DNA of 48,655 bases from the NCBI GenBank assembly GCA_937995745.1, contig CALKIU010000051.1:1-48655 (forward strand), given 5' to 3'. The translations under genes were made by a program, and so were the position numbers. The notes beneath the pieces are model-generated. The model did not search any database and was not told the DNA's origin. It worked only from the letters and a program-made list of their open reading frames with translations. Source of the DNA: an uncultured Bacillaceae bacterium (GTDB lineage: Bacteria > Bacillota > Bacilli > Bacillales > Cytobacillaceae). Each line of letters opens with the position of its first letter. Position 1 is the first letter of the stretch. Below are positions 16,754-25,661 of the stretch, in pieces.

Positions 16754-19366
16754 TCACGAGGACGAATTCAGTTTTTTCAAAGCAATTTTCCCGTCTGTCA
16801 AAACGATTTGCACGGTGCTGTTTTCCTCGATCGTACCGGCAATGATTTCCCTGGCGAGCAAAGTCTCCAAATTCCGCTGAATAAAGCGTCTCAGAGGGCG
16901 GGCGCCATACACCGGATCGAATCCGTTTTCGGCCAAATACTGTTTTGCCTCATCGGAAATAAGAAGTTTAATTTGCTTTTCTTTTAATCTCTCCTCCAAA
17001 TCGGCAATCAATTTGGTGACAATTTTCCCGACTTCCTCCATGGTGAGCGGTTTAAACATGATTGTTTCATCCACCCTGTTGAGGAATTCGGGGCGGAAAT
17101 GGCTTTTAAGCCGGGCCAACACCTTTTCCCTCACATCTTCGGCAATTTCATCCCCGCCTTTGTATCCTTCAAGCAGGATATCCGAACCGATATTTGAGGT
17201 CATGATGACGACGGTGTTTTTAAAATCAACGGTTTTTCCTTTAGAATCGGTCACCCGGCCGTCGTCAAGCATTTGCAATAGAATGTTGAATACTTCCGGG
17301 TGGGCTTTTTCGATCTCATCCAAGAGAATGACAGAGTAAGGTTTTCTTCGGACCGCCTCAGTCAATTGTCCCCCTTCTTCATAACCGATATAGCCGGGAG
17401 GAGCGCCAATGAGCCGGGCGACGGAATGCTTCTCCATATATTCCGACATGTCAAGGCGGATCATTTGATCCTCGCTGTCAAACAAAGCTTCCGCCAAAGC
17501 TTTGGCCAATTCGGTTTTTCCAACCCCGGTAGGTCCGAGAAAGATGAACGAACCGATCGGCCGGCGCGGGTCTTTTATGCCTGCTCTCGCCCTAAGAACC
17601 GCATCCGTGACAAGCTTCACCGCTTCATTCTGTCCGAACACCCTTTTTTGAAGAATTTGTTCGAGCCGAAGCAGCTTTTCCCGTTCGCCTTCCACAAGTT
17701 TGGTCACGGGGATCCCCGTCCATCTGGCGACAATGGCGGCGATTTCATCCTCGGTCACTTCCTCGCGGACAAGCCGTTCCCCGCCTTTTCGGCTCACTTC
17801 CTCTTCGAGGGCTTTTAATTCTTTTTCCACAGCGGGGATTCTTCCATGGCGCAGTTCCGCCGCCCGGTTGAGATCATATTCATTTTCCGCTTCTTCCAAT
17901 TCCCGGCGCAATTTTTCAAGAAGTTCCCGCTTTTCCCGGACCCGCTGTATGTCTTCCTTTTCTTTCTGCCATTTGGCCTTCAATATATTTGCTCTCTCGC
18001 GCATTTCGGCCAATTCCTTTTGCAAATCTTCAAGGCGCTTCTTGCTTTGTTCGTCTTCTTCTTTTTGCAATGCCGCCTCTTCAATTTCAAGGAGCATAAC
18101 CCGTCTTGTCACTTCATCAAGCTCGACGGGCATGGAATCAATCTCCGTACGGATCATCGCACAGGCTTCATCGACCAAATCAATCGCCTTATCCGGAAGG
18201 AACCGATCCGTGATATAACGATCCGACAAAACGGCCGCCGCGACGAGTGCCCGGTCGTGTATATTCACCCCATGGTGGATTTCGTACCGTTCTTTTAAAC
18301 CTCTTAAGATGGAAATCGTCTCTTCCACAGTCGGTTCTTCAACAAGCACCGGCTGGAAACGGCGTTCAAGGGCCGGATCTTTTTCAAAGTATTTTCTGTA
18401 TTCATCAATCGTTGTGGCGCCGATGCAATGCAGTTCGCCGCGGGCCAGCATCGGCTTGAGCATATTTCCCGCGTCCATGGAGCCTTCTGTTTTTCCCGCG
18501 CCCACAATCGTATGTATTTCATCAATAAAAAGCAAGATTCTCCCGTCACTTTTTTTAATTTCATTTAAGACCGCTTTCAGCCTTTCTTCAAATTCCCCGC
18601 GGAATTTTGCCCCGGCAATCAAGGCGCTCATATCCAGGGAGAAAATGGTCTTGTCTTTTAGTCCCTCCGGAACATCCTTTCTGACAATGCGTTGCGCCAA
18701 TCCTTCAATGATGGCAGTTTTGCCGACACCCGGCTCGCCGATTAGAACCGGATTATTCTTCGTCTTCCGGGAGAGAATGCGGATGACATGGCGGATTTCC
18801 GCATCCCGTCCGATAACCGGATCTATTTTCCCTGCCTTTACATCGGCGACTAAATCACGGCCGTACTTTTTCAAAGCATTGTAAGTCGCTTCGGGATTTC
18901 TTGTTGTCACGCGCTGGTTCCCCCTTATATCTTTGATGGCTGCCAAAATTTTTTCAGAACCGACCTTGTGTTTTCTCAATATCTTGCCGATTTTCGACCC
19001 TTCTGTATTTAGACAGGCAAGAAGAATGTGTTCAACAGAGATGTATTCATCTTGAAATTTTTTCATCTCTTTCCCGGCAGTCACGAAAAGCCTTTGCAAG
19101 ATACCTGAAATATAGATCTTTCCCTGTTCCACCCCACTCCCGGTAACTTGGGGTTTTTCTTCCAAAAGTTTATGTAATTCACCGATAAACGTCTGAGCGG
19201 AAAGTCCGGCTTTTTCAAGGATGGCGGCAACGAGGCTGTCATCCAAATCCATCAGCGCCAAAAATAGATGGGCTTCATCCAATTCCTGATGATGGTGCTC
19301 GACAGCAATCGATTGCGCCTGAAACAGCGCAGTTTGGAGACTTTCAGTCATCCGGTTGACATCCAA
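16754..19366 (-). CDS. clpB: ATP-dependent disaggregase ClpB
   Basis: Hsp100 chaperone that extracts polypeptides from aggregates together with DnaK. The 870-residue protein has an N-terminal Clp repeat domain (about 1-145), AAA+ ring 1 with Walker A GEPGVGKTA and FIDEIHTIVGAG, the long coiled-coil M-domain (about 390-520, rich in Lys/Glu/Arg) that separates ClpB from ClpA/ClpX, AAA+ ring 2 with GPTGVGKTE and a C-terminal small domain. I use the TTG at 19366 (MDVNRMTE): it follows GGGGAGGA and matches ClpB starts. The ATG at 19390 lies inside the CtsR operator. B. subtilis lacks clpB, but other bacilli carry it here. Confidence 0.95.
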   Translation of the reverse strand: MDVNRMTESLQTALFQAQSIAVEHHHQELDEAHLFLALMDLDDSLVAAILEKAGLSAQTFIGELHKLLEEKPQVTGSGVEQGKIYISGILQRLFVTAGKEMKKFQDEYISVEHILLACLNTEGSKIGKILRKHKVGSEKILAAIKDIRGNQRVTTRNPEATYNALKKYGRDLVADVKAGKIDPVIGRDAEIRHVIRILSRKTKNNPVLIGEPGVGKTAIIEGLAQRIVRKDVPEGLKDKTIFSLDMSALIAGAKFRGEFEERLKAVLNEIKKSDGRILLFIDEIHTIVGAGKTEGSMDAGNMLKPMLARGELHCIGATTIDEYRKYFEKDPALERRFQPVLVEEPTVEETISILRGLKERYEIHHGVNIHDRALVAAAVLSDRYITDRFLPDKAIDLVDEACAMIRTEIDSMPVELDEVTRRVMLLEIEEAALQKEEDEQSKKRLEDLQKELAEMRERANILKAKWQKEKEDIQRVREKRELLEKLRRELEEAENEYDLNRAAELRHGRIPAVEKELKALEEEVSRKGGERLVREEVTEDEIAAIVARWTGIPVTKLVEGEREKLLRLEQILQKRVFGQNEAVKLVTDAVLRARAGIKDPRRPIGSFIFLGPTGVGKTELAKALAEALFDSEDQMIRLDMSEYMEKHSVARLIGAPPGYIGYEEGGQLTEAVRRKPYSVILLDEIEKAHPEVFNILLQMLDDGRVTDSKGKTVDFKNTVVIMTSNIGSDILLEGYKGGDEIAEDVREKVLARLKSHFRPEFLNRVDETIMFKPLTMEEVGKIVTKLIADLEERLKEKQIKLLISDEAKQYLAENGFDPVYGARPLRRFIQRNLETLLAREIIAGTIEENSTVQIVLTDGKIALKKLNSSS

Positions 19367-19381
19367 AATGATTCCTCCCCG

Positions 19382-19398
19382 TTTGACCATTTTTGACC
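19382..19398 (-). promoter_or_regulatory. CtsR operator of clpB
   Basis: On minus, GGTCAAA-AAT-GGTCAAA, two perfect heptads with a 3-base spacer, the published CtsR recognition pattern. It lies just after the expected transcription start, where bound CtsR would block transcription until heat stress. Confidence 0.93.
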
Positions 19399-19407
19399 TT
19401 TATCTTC

Positions 19408-19436
19408 ATTATAAAAATATATTTTCCATAAGTAAA
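19408..19436 (-). promoter_or_regulatory. Sigma-A promoter of clpB
   Basis: On minus, -35 TTTACT (19431-19436), a 17-base spacer and -10 TATAAT (19408-19413). Transcription would start near 19401, giving a leader of about 35 bases that contains the CtsR site and the ribosome site. Confidence 0.85.
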
Positions 19437-19458
19437 GCCATCCTTTTATAAGGATGGC
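19437..19458 (-). terminator. Hairpin after yjzC, next to the clpB promoter
   Basis: GCCATCCTT pairs with AAGGATGGC (loop of four bases). On minus it is followed by TTTACTT, so it can be a weak terminator for yjzC. It abuts the clpB -35 box. Confidence 0.6.
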
Positions 19459-19516
19459 GAAATATTCGTCTCAATAATCAAAACGGATTGCTTCAACAAC
19501 AAACAAGAGGGAATTA

Positions 19517-19696
19517 TTAAGGTTTTCTTTTATATGTCCATTTGCGGTTATGATTGGAGTTTTCCGGAAAACGGTCTCCGGCTTTCAATTTGATCATCTT
19601 CGGATTCATGACGCCGTCGCCTTCTTCCCCGATTTCAATGTAAATTCCGTTATTGGGCGCTTTCTCCCCGGCGCGGAATTGATGGCGTTGAGCCAT
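19517..19696 (-). CDS. yjzC: Small conserved protein YjzC
   Basis: The 59-residue product resembles the YjzC family of small Bacillus proteins: an RAGEKAPNNGIYIEIGEEG start, a KMIKLKAGDRFPE middle and the conserved ending NHNRKWTYKRKP. I use the ATG at 19696 (MAQRHQF), which has AAGGAGAG upstream; the longer frame to 19762 adds residues with no family match. No signal or membrane segment. Function is unknown. It lies between argF and clpB, as in related genomes. Confidence 0.85.
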   Translation of the reverse strand: MAQRHQFRAGEKAPNNGIYIEIGEEGDGVMNPKMIKLKAGDRFPENSNHNRKWTYKRKP

Positions 19697-19782
19697 TGCG
19701 CAACTCTCCTTCCATAACAGGTTCATTCTTATTATGCCCGCAAAACGGCAGACCATGAACACAATTAAATTTTCCCATAAAC

Positions 19783-19830
19783 AAAAACATCCACAAGCCC
19801 CGGAACCGGAAGGGATCTTGTGGATGATTT
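19783..19830 (-). terminator. Terminator of the arginine operon
   Basis: On minus, CATCCACAAG pairs with CTTGTGGATG (plus 19788-19797 with 19817-19826), followed by TTTTTGTTT. It lies about 25 bases beyond the argF stop. Confidence 0.88.
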
Positions 19831-19851
19831 TCTGCCGCCAATCGGGCGAAT

Positions 19852-20805
19852 TTATTTTAAAATTTCGAGTAAAAGAGCTTTTTGCGCATGAAGCCTGTTT
19901 CCCGCCTGTTGAAAAACATAAGAATTTTTTCCGTCAATGACTTCCGCCGCTACTTCTTCGCCCCTGTGGGCAGGGAGACAATGGAGGAACATGAAGTCTT
20001 TTTTTGCCAAACGGACCAGTTCCTCATTGACTTGAAACCCGGCAAACGCTTTTAGGCGTATTTCGTTCTCTTCTTCCTGGCCCATGCTGGTCCATACATC
20101 GGTATAGATCACATCGGCATCGGCCGCCGCTTCTTTCGGATCATTCGTGATAATGATTTCAGCTCCCGTTACGCCGGCTGTCTCTTCAGCCAGTTTAAAA
20201 ACCTGCTGATCCGGTTCATATCCTTCCGGCGAAGCGACCATCATTTTCATTCCTGTTTTTGCAGCAGCCATCATCAACGAATGGGCAACATTATTGCCGT
20301 CGCCGATATAGGCCATTTTCAAACCGGCGAGTTTTCCTTTCACTTCCTGGATTGTCATAAGATCGGCCAGGGCCTGGCACGGATGGGCCATGTCCGTTAA
20401 CCCGTTGATGACGGGGATGGACGAATGCTCCGCCAATTCCTCGACTCTCCCATGTTCAAAAGTGCGGATCATAATCGCATCCACATAGTGGGACAAAACC
20501 TTAGCCGTGTCGGATATGGGTTCCCCCCTGCCCAACTGCATTTCCTTGCCATTCAAATGGATCGCTTGTCCCCCGAGCTGGAGCATACCCGCTTCAAAGG
20601 ATACCCTCGTCCTCGTGGACGGTTTTTCAAAAATCATTCCTAAAATTTTCCCTTTAAGAGGAGCGGTTCTTTCCCCTTTTAAATGGGCTTCTTTTAACTG
20701 GGCGGCTATTTTCAACAGCGTTTGAATCGTTTCCGGCGAATGATCCGCCAAGGCCAAAAAATCTTTTCCTTTTAAATTGGTTTCTTGAATTTGTACCTCG
20801 CTCAT
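19852..20805 (-). CDS. argF: Ornithine carbamoyltransferase
   Basis: Makes citrulline from ornithine and carbamoyl phosphate in arginine synthesis. The 317-residue product has the carbamoyl-phosphate motif STRTR (63-67), the HPCQALAD motif in the middle and the ornithine loop with HCLPAHRGEEV near the end, plus TDVWTSMGQE. I start it at the ATG at 20805, which overlaps the carB TGA by ATGA; this translational coupling is typical, and the longer frame to 20841 runs into carB. It is last in argC-J-B-D-carA-carB-argF and ends before a strong terminator. Confidence 0.96.
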   Translation of the reverse strand: MSEVQIQETNLKGKDFLALADHSPETIQTLLKIAAQLKEAHLKGERTAPLKGKILGMIFEKPSTRTRVSFEAGMLQLGGQAIHLNGKEMQLGRGEPISDTAKVLSHYVDAIMIRTFEHGRVEELAEHSSIPVINGLTDMAHPCQALADLMTIQEVKGKLAGLKMAYIGDGNNVAHSLMMAAAKTGMKMMVASPEGYEPDQQVFKLAEETAGVTGAEIIITNDPKEAAADADVIYTDVWTSMGQEEENEIRLKAFAGFQVNEELVRLAKKDFMFLHCLPAHRGEEVAAEVIDGKNSYVFQQAGNRLHAQKALLLEILK

Positions 20806-23800
20806 CCCATGTTCACGTCCTCTCTCAAATCTGTGTGCCAATCTTCCAACGCTTTCACGGTAAAATCATGAACAGTCAAACCTTTTATGAAGGCCAACAA
20901 ACTTTCTTTTTCAGTAAAAGTAAGAATCCGTTTCTTGACCGCACTCTCCCGCAGTTTCCGGTCTTGTTCCCCGGGATACGGATTGTAATAGGCCACAGTC
21001 TGTTCATCCAACAAAGAATCATCATCCGATTGTACAAGCACATAATCTCCAACTTCCAGAGCAGCCGCAAATACTTCCCGGTCATCTTTGACGACAATCT
21101 TCCTTGCCCGTCCGTTTCTTACCGCGCCGTGAAATGCCTTCCGCAACGCTTCCAAAACGGTTTCTCCTATGGATATGCCTTCCCCCGTCGACCTCATCTC
21201 GGCGCTGACTTTGGCATCCAGTCCTTTTAAGGCATAATTGGAAAATACAGGATACTTCACACATACATAAGGAAAATGAATCAGACGGTCTTTTTCCTCC
21301 ATTTGCGCCAGAGAGTATTTCCCAAGCAATATTTTTGTGGCAATTTTCACAAGGGGAATCCCCGTCACTTTGCTGACAATGGGCACGGTGCGGCTCGCCC
21401 TCGGATTGACCTCCAATATGTAAACATTCTCTTCATCAATAATATATTGTATATTCATCAGCCCTTTATATTGAAGGTGCCGGCAGATTTTTTTCGCATA
21501 ATGAAGCATTTTCTTTTTGACACTTTCCGAAAGAGTCATTGCCGGCAATACGGCCATACTGTCTCCGGAATGAACGCCTGTCTTTTCAATATGTTCCATT
21601 ATCGCCGGAGCCAAAATCGATTCCCCGTCCGTGACCAAATCCAATTCCGCTTCCTTGGCATGGAGAAATTGGTCAACAAGAAACGGAAAACGGACATGTT
21701 CCGTTGCCAAATATTGTTTGAGGGCGGCATCGTCCTCAATGATCATCATGCCCCTGCCGCCGATCACAAATGAAGGTCTCAGCAAAACCGGAAAACCGAT
21801 CGTTTTGATAGCGGCCAGCAATTCTTCCTCATTATGGGCAATAGCTCCTTTTAAATGCGGAATGTTAAGATGATCCAATAATTGATAAAATAATTCCCTG
21901 TCTTCAAGTAAATCGATCGTTTCGGAATCTGTTCCCAATATATTTACTCCGTACTCTTCCAAATCTTTTGCTAAATTGATGGCGGTCTGTCCGCCGAGTT
22001 GAATAATCACATCATTGATTTGTTCCGCTTCGATGACATTTAAAATGTCCTCCACCGTCAACGGTTCAAAATAAAGGCGATCGGCGGTGGCATAATCGGT
22101 GCTGACTGTTTCCGGATTATTGTTAATCATTACCGTTTCGACGCCTTCTTCCTTTAAAGCAAACACACCGTGCACGGAACAATAGTCAAATTCTATTCCT
22201 TGACCGATGCGGATCGGTCCGCTGCCGATGATTAGCACCTTTTTCCCTACGGAAGGAATCTGTTCATTCTCGCCAAAATAAGTGGAATAAAAATAATTGG
22301 ACTTTGACTCATACATGCCGGCGCACGAATCGACCGCTTTGTAAGAGGCGGTGATTTGCAGTTCTTTTCTTTTCCGGCGGATGTCCTTTTCAGAGACCTT
22401 CCAAGCCTTGGCCAAGAAAGCGTCGCTGAATCCTTTTTCCTTAAACAGTTGGAGCTCCTCTTTTGTCACCCCGGAAAGATTGGTCTCAAAAATCTTTTTC
22501 TCAAGGGCAACCATGCGTTCAAAATAAGCGAGAAAAACGGGATGAATTTTAGTCAATTCGTGCAGTTCATCGATCGTTTTGCCGCGCCGGAGCAGCTCCA
22601 AAAGAATGAAGAAGCGCTCGTCATTTTTCTCTTGCAAAAGAATCTCCAATTCACCTGTCTTTTTTTTCGACAGGCTTGGCAAGATCAAATCATCTGTATC
22701 CATTTCCAATGAACGGACCGCCTTCAATACGGCCCGTTCAAAGCTGCGGTCTATTGCCATGACTTCCCCGGTCGCTTTCATTTGCGTGCCGAGTCGGCGG
22801 TCAATTTCGGGAAATTTGTCAAACGGCCACTTCGGAAATTTGACCACGATATAATCCATCACGGGCTCCAAATCCCCGTACGAATGAATGGTAAAAGGAT
22901 GGAAAATTTCATCCAATGTGAACCCGACAGCCATTTTGGCAGTCATCCGGGCTATCGGCACTCCCGTTGCCTTTGAAGCAAGAGCGGATGAACGGCTGAC
23001 CCGGGGGTTCACTTCAATTAAATAATAAGTTCCGTCCGTCGGATGGACAGCAAACTGAATATTGCAGCCTCCGACAATGCCCAGGGCGGAAATAATTCTG
23101 ACAGCTGCCCTTTTCAGCATCTCTGTTTCTTCTGCCGTTAAAGTTTGCGCCGGAGCGACAACAATCGAATCTCCGGTGTGAATCCCAACCGGATCGATAT
23201 TTTCCATGCTGCAAATAACGAGACAATTTCCCGCTCTGTCCCTCATCACTTCAAACTCGATTTCTTTATACCCGGCGATGCTTCTTTCCACAAGACATTG
23301 GCCGATGGCGCTTTCGCTCAGGCCGCTCTCCACAAACTGCACGAGTTCATCCAAATTTTCCGCTATCCCGCCGCCCGTTCCTCCGAGGGTATATGCCGGT
23401 CTGACAATAATGGGAAAGCCGATTTCGCCGGCAAACCGGACGGCTTCCTCTGTGGAACGGACAATGGCGCTTTCCGGTACGGGCTCATTTAACTCTTTCA
23501 TTAACGCCCGGAACGCTTCCCGATCTTCCCCTTTTTTAATCGATTCAATTGCGCTTCCCAGCAATTTTACTCCGTACTTTTCCAAAATTCCTTGTTCGTG
23601 CAATTCAAGGGCCAAGTTTAATCCGGTCTGCCCCCCCAACGTCGCCAAAAGTCCGTCGGGGCGTTCTTTGGCAATAATTTGTTCCAGCACGTCGACCGTC
23701 AGCGGCTCAAAATAGATTTTGTCGGCAAATTCCTCGTCCGTCATGATCGTAGCCGGATTATTATTCACCAAAATGACTTTGTAGCCTTCTTCTTTTAAAG

Positions 23801-23906
23801 CGATGCACGCCTGCGTCCCTGCATAATCAAATTCCGCCGCCTGGCCGATGACAATCGGACCGGAACCGATAACCAATATTGTGTGAATGCTTGCATCTTT
23901 AGGCAT
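20802..23906 (-). CDS. carB: Carbamoyl-phosphate synthase large subunit (arginine-specific)
   Basis: Synthesises carbamoyl phosphate from bicarbonate, two ATP and ammonia in the cytoplasm. The 1034-residue protein has two ATP-grasp halves: the N-terminal half opens with ILVIGSGPIVIGQAAEFDY (about 10-28) and the C-terminal half with VLIIGSGPIRIGQGIEFDYC near 556. EVNPRVSRSSALASKATG and EVNPRASRTVPIVSKVTG are the paired Mg/ATP motifs, and the C-terminal allosteric MGS-like domain runs from about 930 on. It appears full length, and the start overlaps the carA stop by 8 bases. The large subunit alone can use ammonia, which matters here because carA lacks its glutaminase domain. Confidence 0.95.
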   Translation of the reverse strand: MPKDASIHTILVIGSGPIVIGQAAEFDYAGTQACIALKEEGYKVILVNNNPATIMTDEEFADKIYFEPLTVDVLEQIIAKERPDGLLATLGGQTGLNLALELHEQGILEKYGVKLLGSAIESIKKGEDREAFRALMKELNEPVPESAIVRSTEEAVRFAGEIGFPIIVRPAYTLGGTGGGIAENLDELVQFVESGLSESAIGQCLVERSIAGYKEIEFEVMRDRAGNCLVICSMENIDPVGIHTGDSIVVAPAQTLTAEETEMLKRAAVRIISALGIVGGCNIQFAVHPTDGTYYLIEVNPRVSRSSALASKATGVPIARMTAKMAVGFTLDEIFHPFTIHSYGDLEPVMDYIVVKFPKWPFDKFPEIDRRLGTQMKATGEVMAIDRSFERAVLKAVRSLEMDTDDLILPSLSKKKTGELEILLQEKNDERFFILLELLRRGKTIDELHELTKIHPVFLAYFERMVALEKKIFETNLSGVTKEELQLFKEKGFSDAFLAKAWKVSEKDIRRKRKELQITASYKAVDSCAGMYESKSNYFYSTYFGENEQIPSVGKKVLIIGSGPIRIGQGIEFDYCSVHGVFALKEEGVETVMINNNPETVSTDYATADRLYFEPLTVEDILNVIEAEQINDVIIQLGGQTAINLAKDLEEYGVNILGTDSETIDLLEDRELFYQLLDHLNIPHLKGAIAHNEEELLAAIKTIGFPVLLRPSFVIGGRGMMIIEDDAALKQYLATEHVRFPFLVDQFLHAKEAELDLVTDGESILAPAIMEHIEKTGVHSGDSMAVLPAMTLSESVKKKMLHYAKKICRHLQYKGLMNIQYIIDEENVYILEVNPRASRTVPIVSKVTGIPLVKIATKILLGKYSLAQMEEKDRLIHFPYVCVKYPVFSNYALKGLDAKVSAEMRSTGEGISIGETVLEALRKAFHGAVRNGRARKIVVKDDREVFAAALEVGDYVLVQSDDDSLLDEQTVAYYNPYPGEQDRKLRESAVKKRILTFTEKESLLAFIKGLTVHDFTVKALEDWHTDLREDVNMG

Positions 23907-24429
23907 AAGCTACTGCGCTCCCATGTTGTTTATTTGCCAGAACTTTCTTGTCAGCAGATAAGAAAACAGGTTCTTTCTCCACGATTCCTTTTTGCGGCAA
24001 CTCCTGTTCCAACACGGCCTCCCCTGAAACAAGGGCCGCTTTTGCCGATCCGTTTTCCCGGACTTTTCTTACAACCGCCCTCGTATCAATGTGAGTTAAC
24101 AGAGGAATGTCCCACTTTTGCAAGTATTCGGATAATGTATATTTTGCCGCATAATGGTTTGTTAACGGGAATGTCTCATATACAACCACCCCCGCAGCCA
24201 GCGGCTTGTTTTCGTAAAAGTCAGTTCCCGAAATTCCATACGTTCCCACGAGCGGATATGTGAATACAATCAATTTATCTTTATACAAGGGATCTGTCAG
24301 GACCTTCTCGAATCCGGTCATTCCTGTATAAAAGGCAACTTCGCCTTCAATAAACTTTTTCGAGGTCGAGGTCAGCCAATTTCCCGAAAAAGTTTCACCA
24401 TCGTGAAAATACAAGTATCCTTTCACCAT
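23899..24429 (-). pseudogene. carA: Carbamoyl-phosphate synthase small subunit, glutaminase domain missing
   Basis: Normal CarA is about 350-360 residues: an N-terminal CPSase domain plus a class I glutamine amidotransferase domain with the catalytic Cys (GICLGHQ-type motif) and a His-Glu pair. This product is 176 residues. It holds the N-terminal domain (GYLYFHDGETFSG, GEVAFYTGMTGFEKVLTDPLY, YTLSEYLQKW, DTRAVVRKVRENG) and about 40 further residues to NKQHGSAVAYA. No GATase motif is present in any frame, and carB follows at once. I start it at the ATG at 24429 behind GGAGGTG. Frame and junction are open, so this looks like a clean in-frame deletion, not decay. A residual role as scaffold for CarB is possible. 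CPS would then depend on ammonia or on the pyrimidine-specific glutaminase. Confidence 0.8.
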
Positions 24430-24490
24430 CCACACCTCCGGCGATGTATGTATATTTATATTACAATACTCATAATTATTCATTTGAGAC

Positions 24491-24514
24491 AAAAAAGAAC
24501 AGCCTAAACGGCTG
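24491..24514 (-). terminator. Weak hairpin between argD and carA
   Basis: On minus, CAGCC (24510-24514) pairs with GGCTG (24500-24504), overlapping the argD stop and followed by TTCTTTTTT. With only five pairs it would give partial attenuation at most. Confidence 0.4.
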
Positions 24515-25661
24515 ACACATATTGTTCTTTCAATACAGCGGAAATGATTTCAACGCCCTTTTGCAGTTCTTCTTTTGTCGCCGTCAGCGGAGGCAGCAGG
24601 CGCAACACGTTGTTGCCGGCGGATAAAGCCAGCAATCCTTTTGTGCGCAATTGTTTTAAAATTTTGGAGATCGGTGCATCCAGTTCAATTCCGAGCATCA
24701 TTCCCAGTCCCCTGATGTCTTTCACGATTTCTATTCCTTTGAGGGAACGTTCCAGTTGTCCATGGAAAAATTCGCCTTTTTTCCGCACTTCTTGCAAAAA
24801 CGGCTCGGAAAAAATAATTTTCATCGTTGCCGTGGCAGCCGCCACCGCCAAAGGATTTCCCCCGAATGTAGACCCGTGGCTTCCGGGCCCGAAATATTCT
24901 TTTAAATATTCCTTTCCAATTACGGCTCCGATAGGAAAACCGCTGCCGAGCCCTTTCGCTGACGTTACAATATCAGGATCAAGGTCAAAATGCTGAAAAG
25001 CAAACGGCTTTCCGGTTCTGCCGATACCTGTTTGCACTTCATCAATGATGAGCAGTGAACCGTTTTTCCGGCACAGTTTTTCCGTTCCTTGCAAAAATTC
25101 CCGACTTCCCGGGTAAACTCCCCCTTCTCCCTGAACGACTTCCAGCATCACCGCTGCCGTCTCTTCGTCCAATTCTTTCTCGAGGCTCTGCAAATCATTA
25201 AACGGAACGTAAACAAATCCTTCAAGCATCGGTCCGAACCCTTGTTTAATTTTATCTTGGCCCGTCGCTGACATTGTGGCGTACGTCCGGCCGTGGAACG
25301 ATTGTTTAAAAGTAATGATTTTCGTTCTTTTCGTAGCCTTCCTTGCCAGTTTGATGGCTCCTTCATTGGCTTCCGCTCCGCTGTTCGCAAAGAAAACGGC
25401 ACCCAGTCCCGCCGCTTCAGCGAGCATTTTGGCGGCTTCTTCCTGTTCGGCAATCGTAAATAAATTGGATATATGCCAGAAACGGTCCATTTGTTTTTGG
25501 ACAGCTTCTTTCACCGCCTGAGGCTGGTGGCCCAAATTTAAGACGCCGATGCCTGAAGTGAAATCCAAGTATTTTTTTCCGTTCTTGTCTGTTAAGTACG
25601 TTCCTTTGGCAAATTTTGGTTCAACTTCCCAACGGGCATATGTAGGAAACAAATAGCTCAT
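24504..25661 (-). CDS. argD: Acetylornithine aminotransferase
   Basis: PLP-dependent class III aminotransferase that converts N-acetylglutamate semialdehyde to N-acetylornithine. The 385-residue product has FTSGIGVLNLGH near 35, ANSGAEANEGAIKLARK near 93, the IIDEVQTGIGRTG stretch (Asp for PLP pyridine N) near 205 and the PLP-lysine motif SAKGLGSGFPIGA near 238. The start codon touches the argB stop (TAA-ATG). It belongs to the arginine operon. The same enzyme can act in lysine synthesis; the arg context supports argD. Confidence 0.96.
   Translation of the reverse strand: MSYLFPTYARWEVEPKFAKGTYLTDKNGKKYLDFTSGIGVLNLGHQPQAVKEAVQKQMDRFWHISNLFTIAEQEEAAKMLAEAAGLGAVFFANSGAEANEGAIKLARKATKRTKIITFKQSFHGRTYATMSATGQDKIKQGFGPMLEGFVYVPFNDLQSLEKELDEETAAVMLEVVQGEGGVYPGSREFLQGTEKLCRKNGSLLIIDEVQTGIGRTGKPFAFQHFDLDPDIVTSAKGLGSGFPIGAVIGKEYLKEYFGPGSHGSTFGGNPLAVAAATATMKIIFSEPFLQEVRKKGEFFHGQLERSLKGIEIVKDIRGLGMMLGIELDAPISKILKQLRTKGLLALSAGNNVLRLLPPLTATKEELQKGVEIISAVLKEQYVSAV

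Noticed and set aside
17300..18298. Long plus-strand open frames (150-172 codons) inside clpB
   Set aside because: They are antisense shadows of a well-supported coding region, lack ribosome sites and have low-complexity translations.
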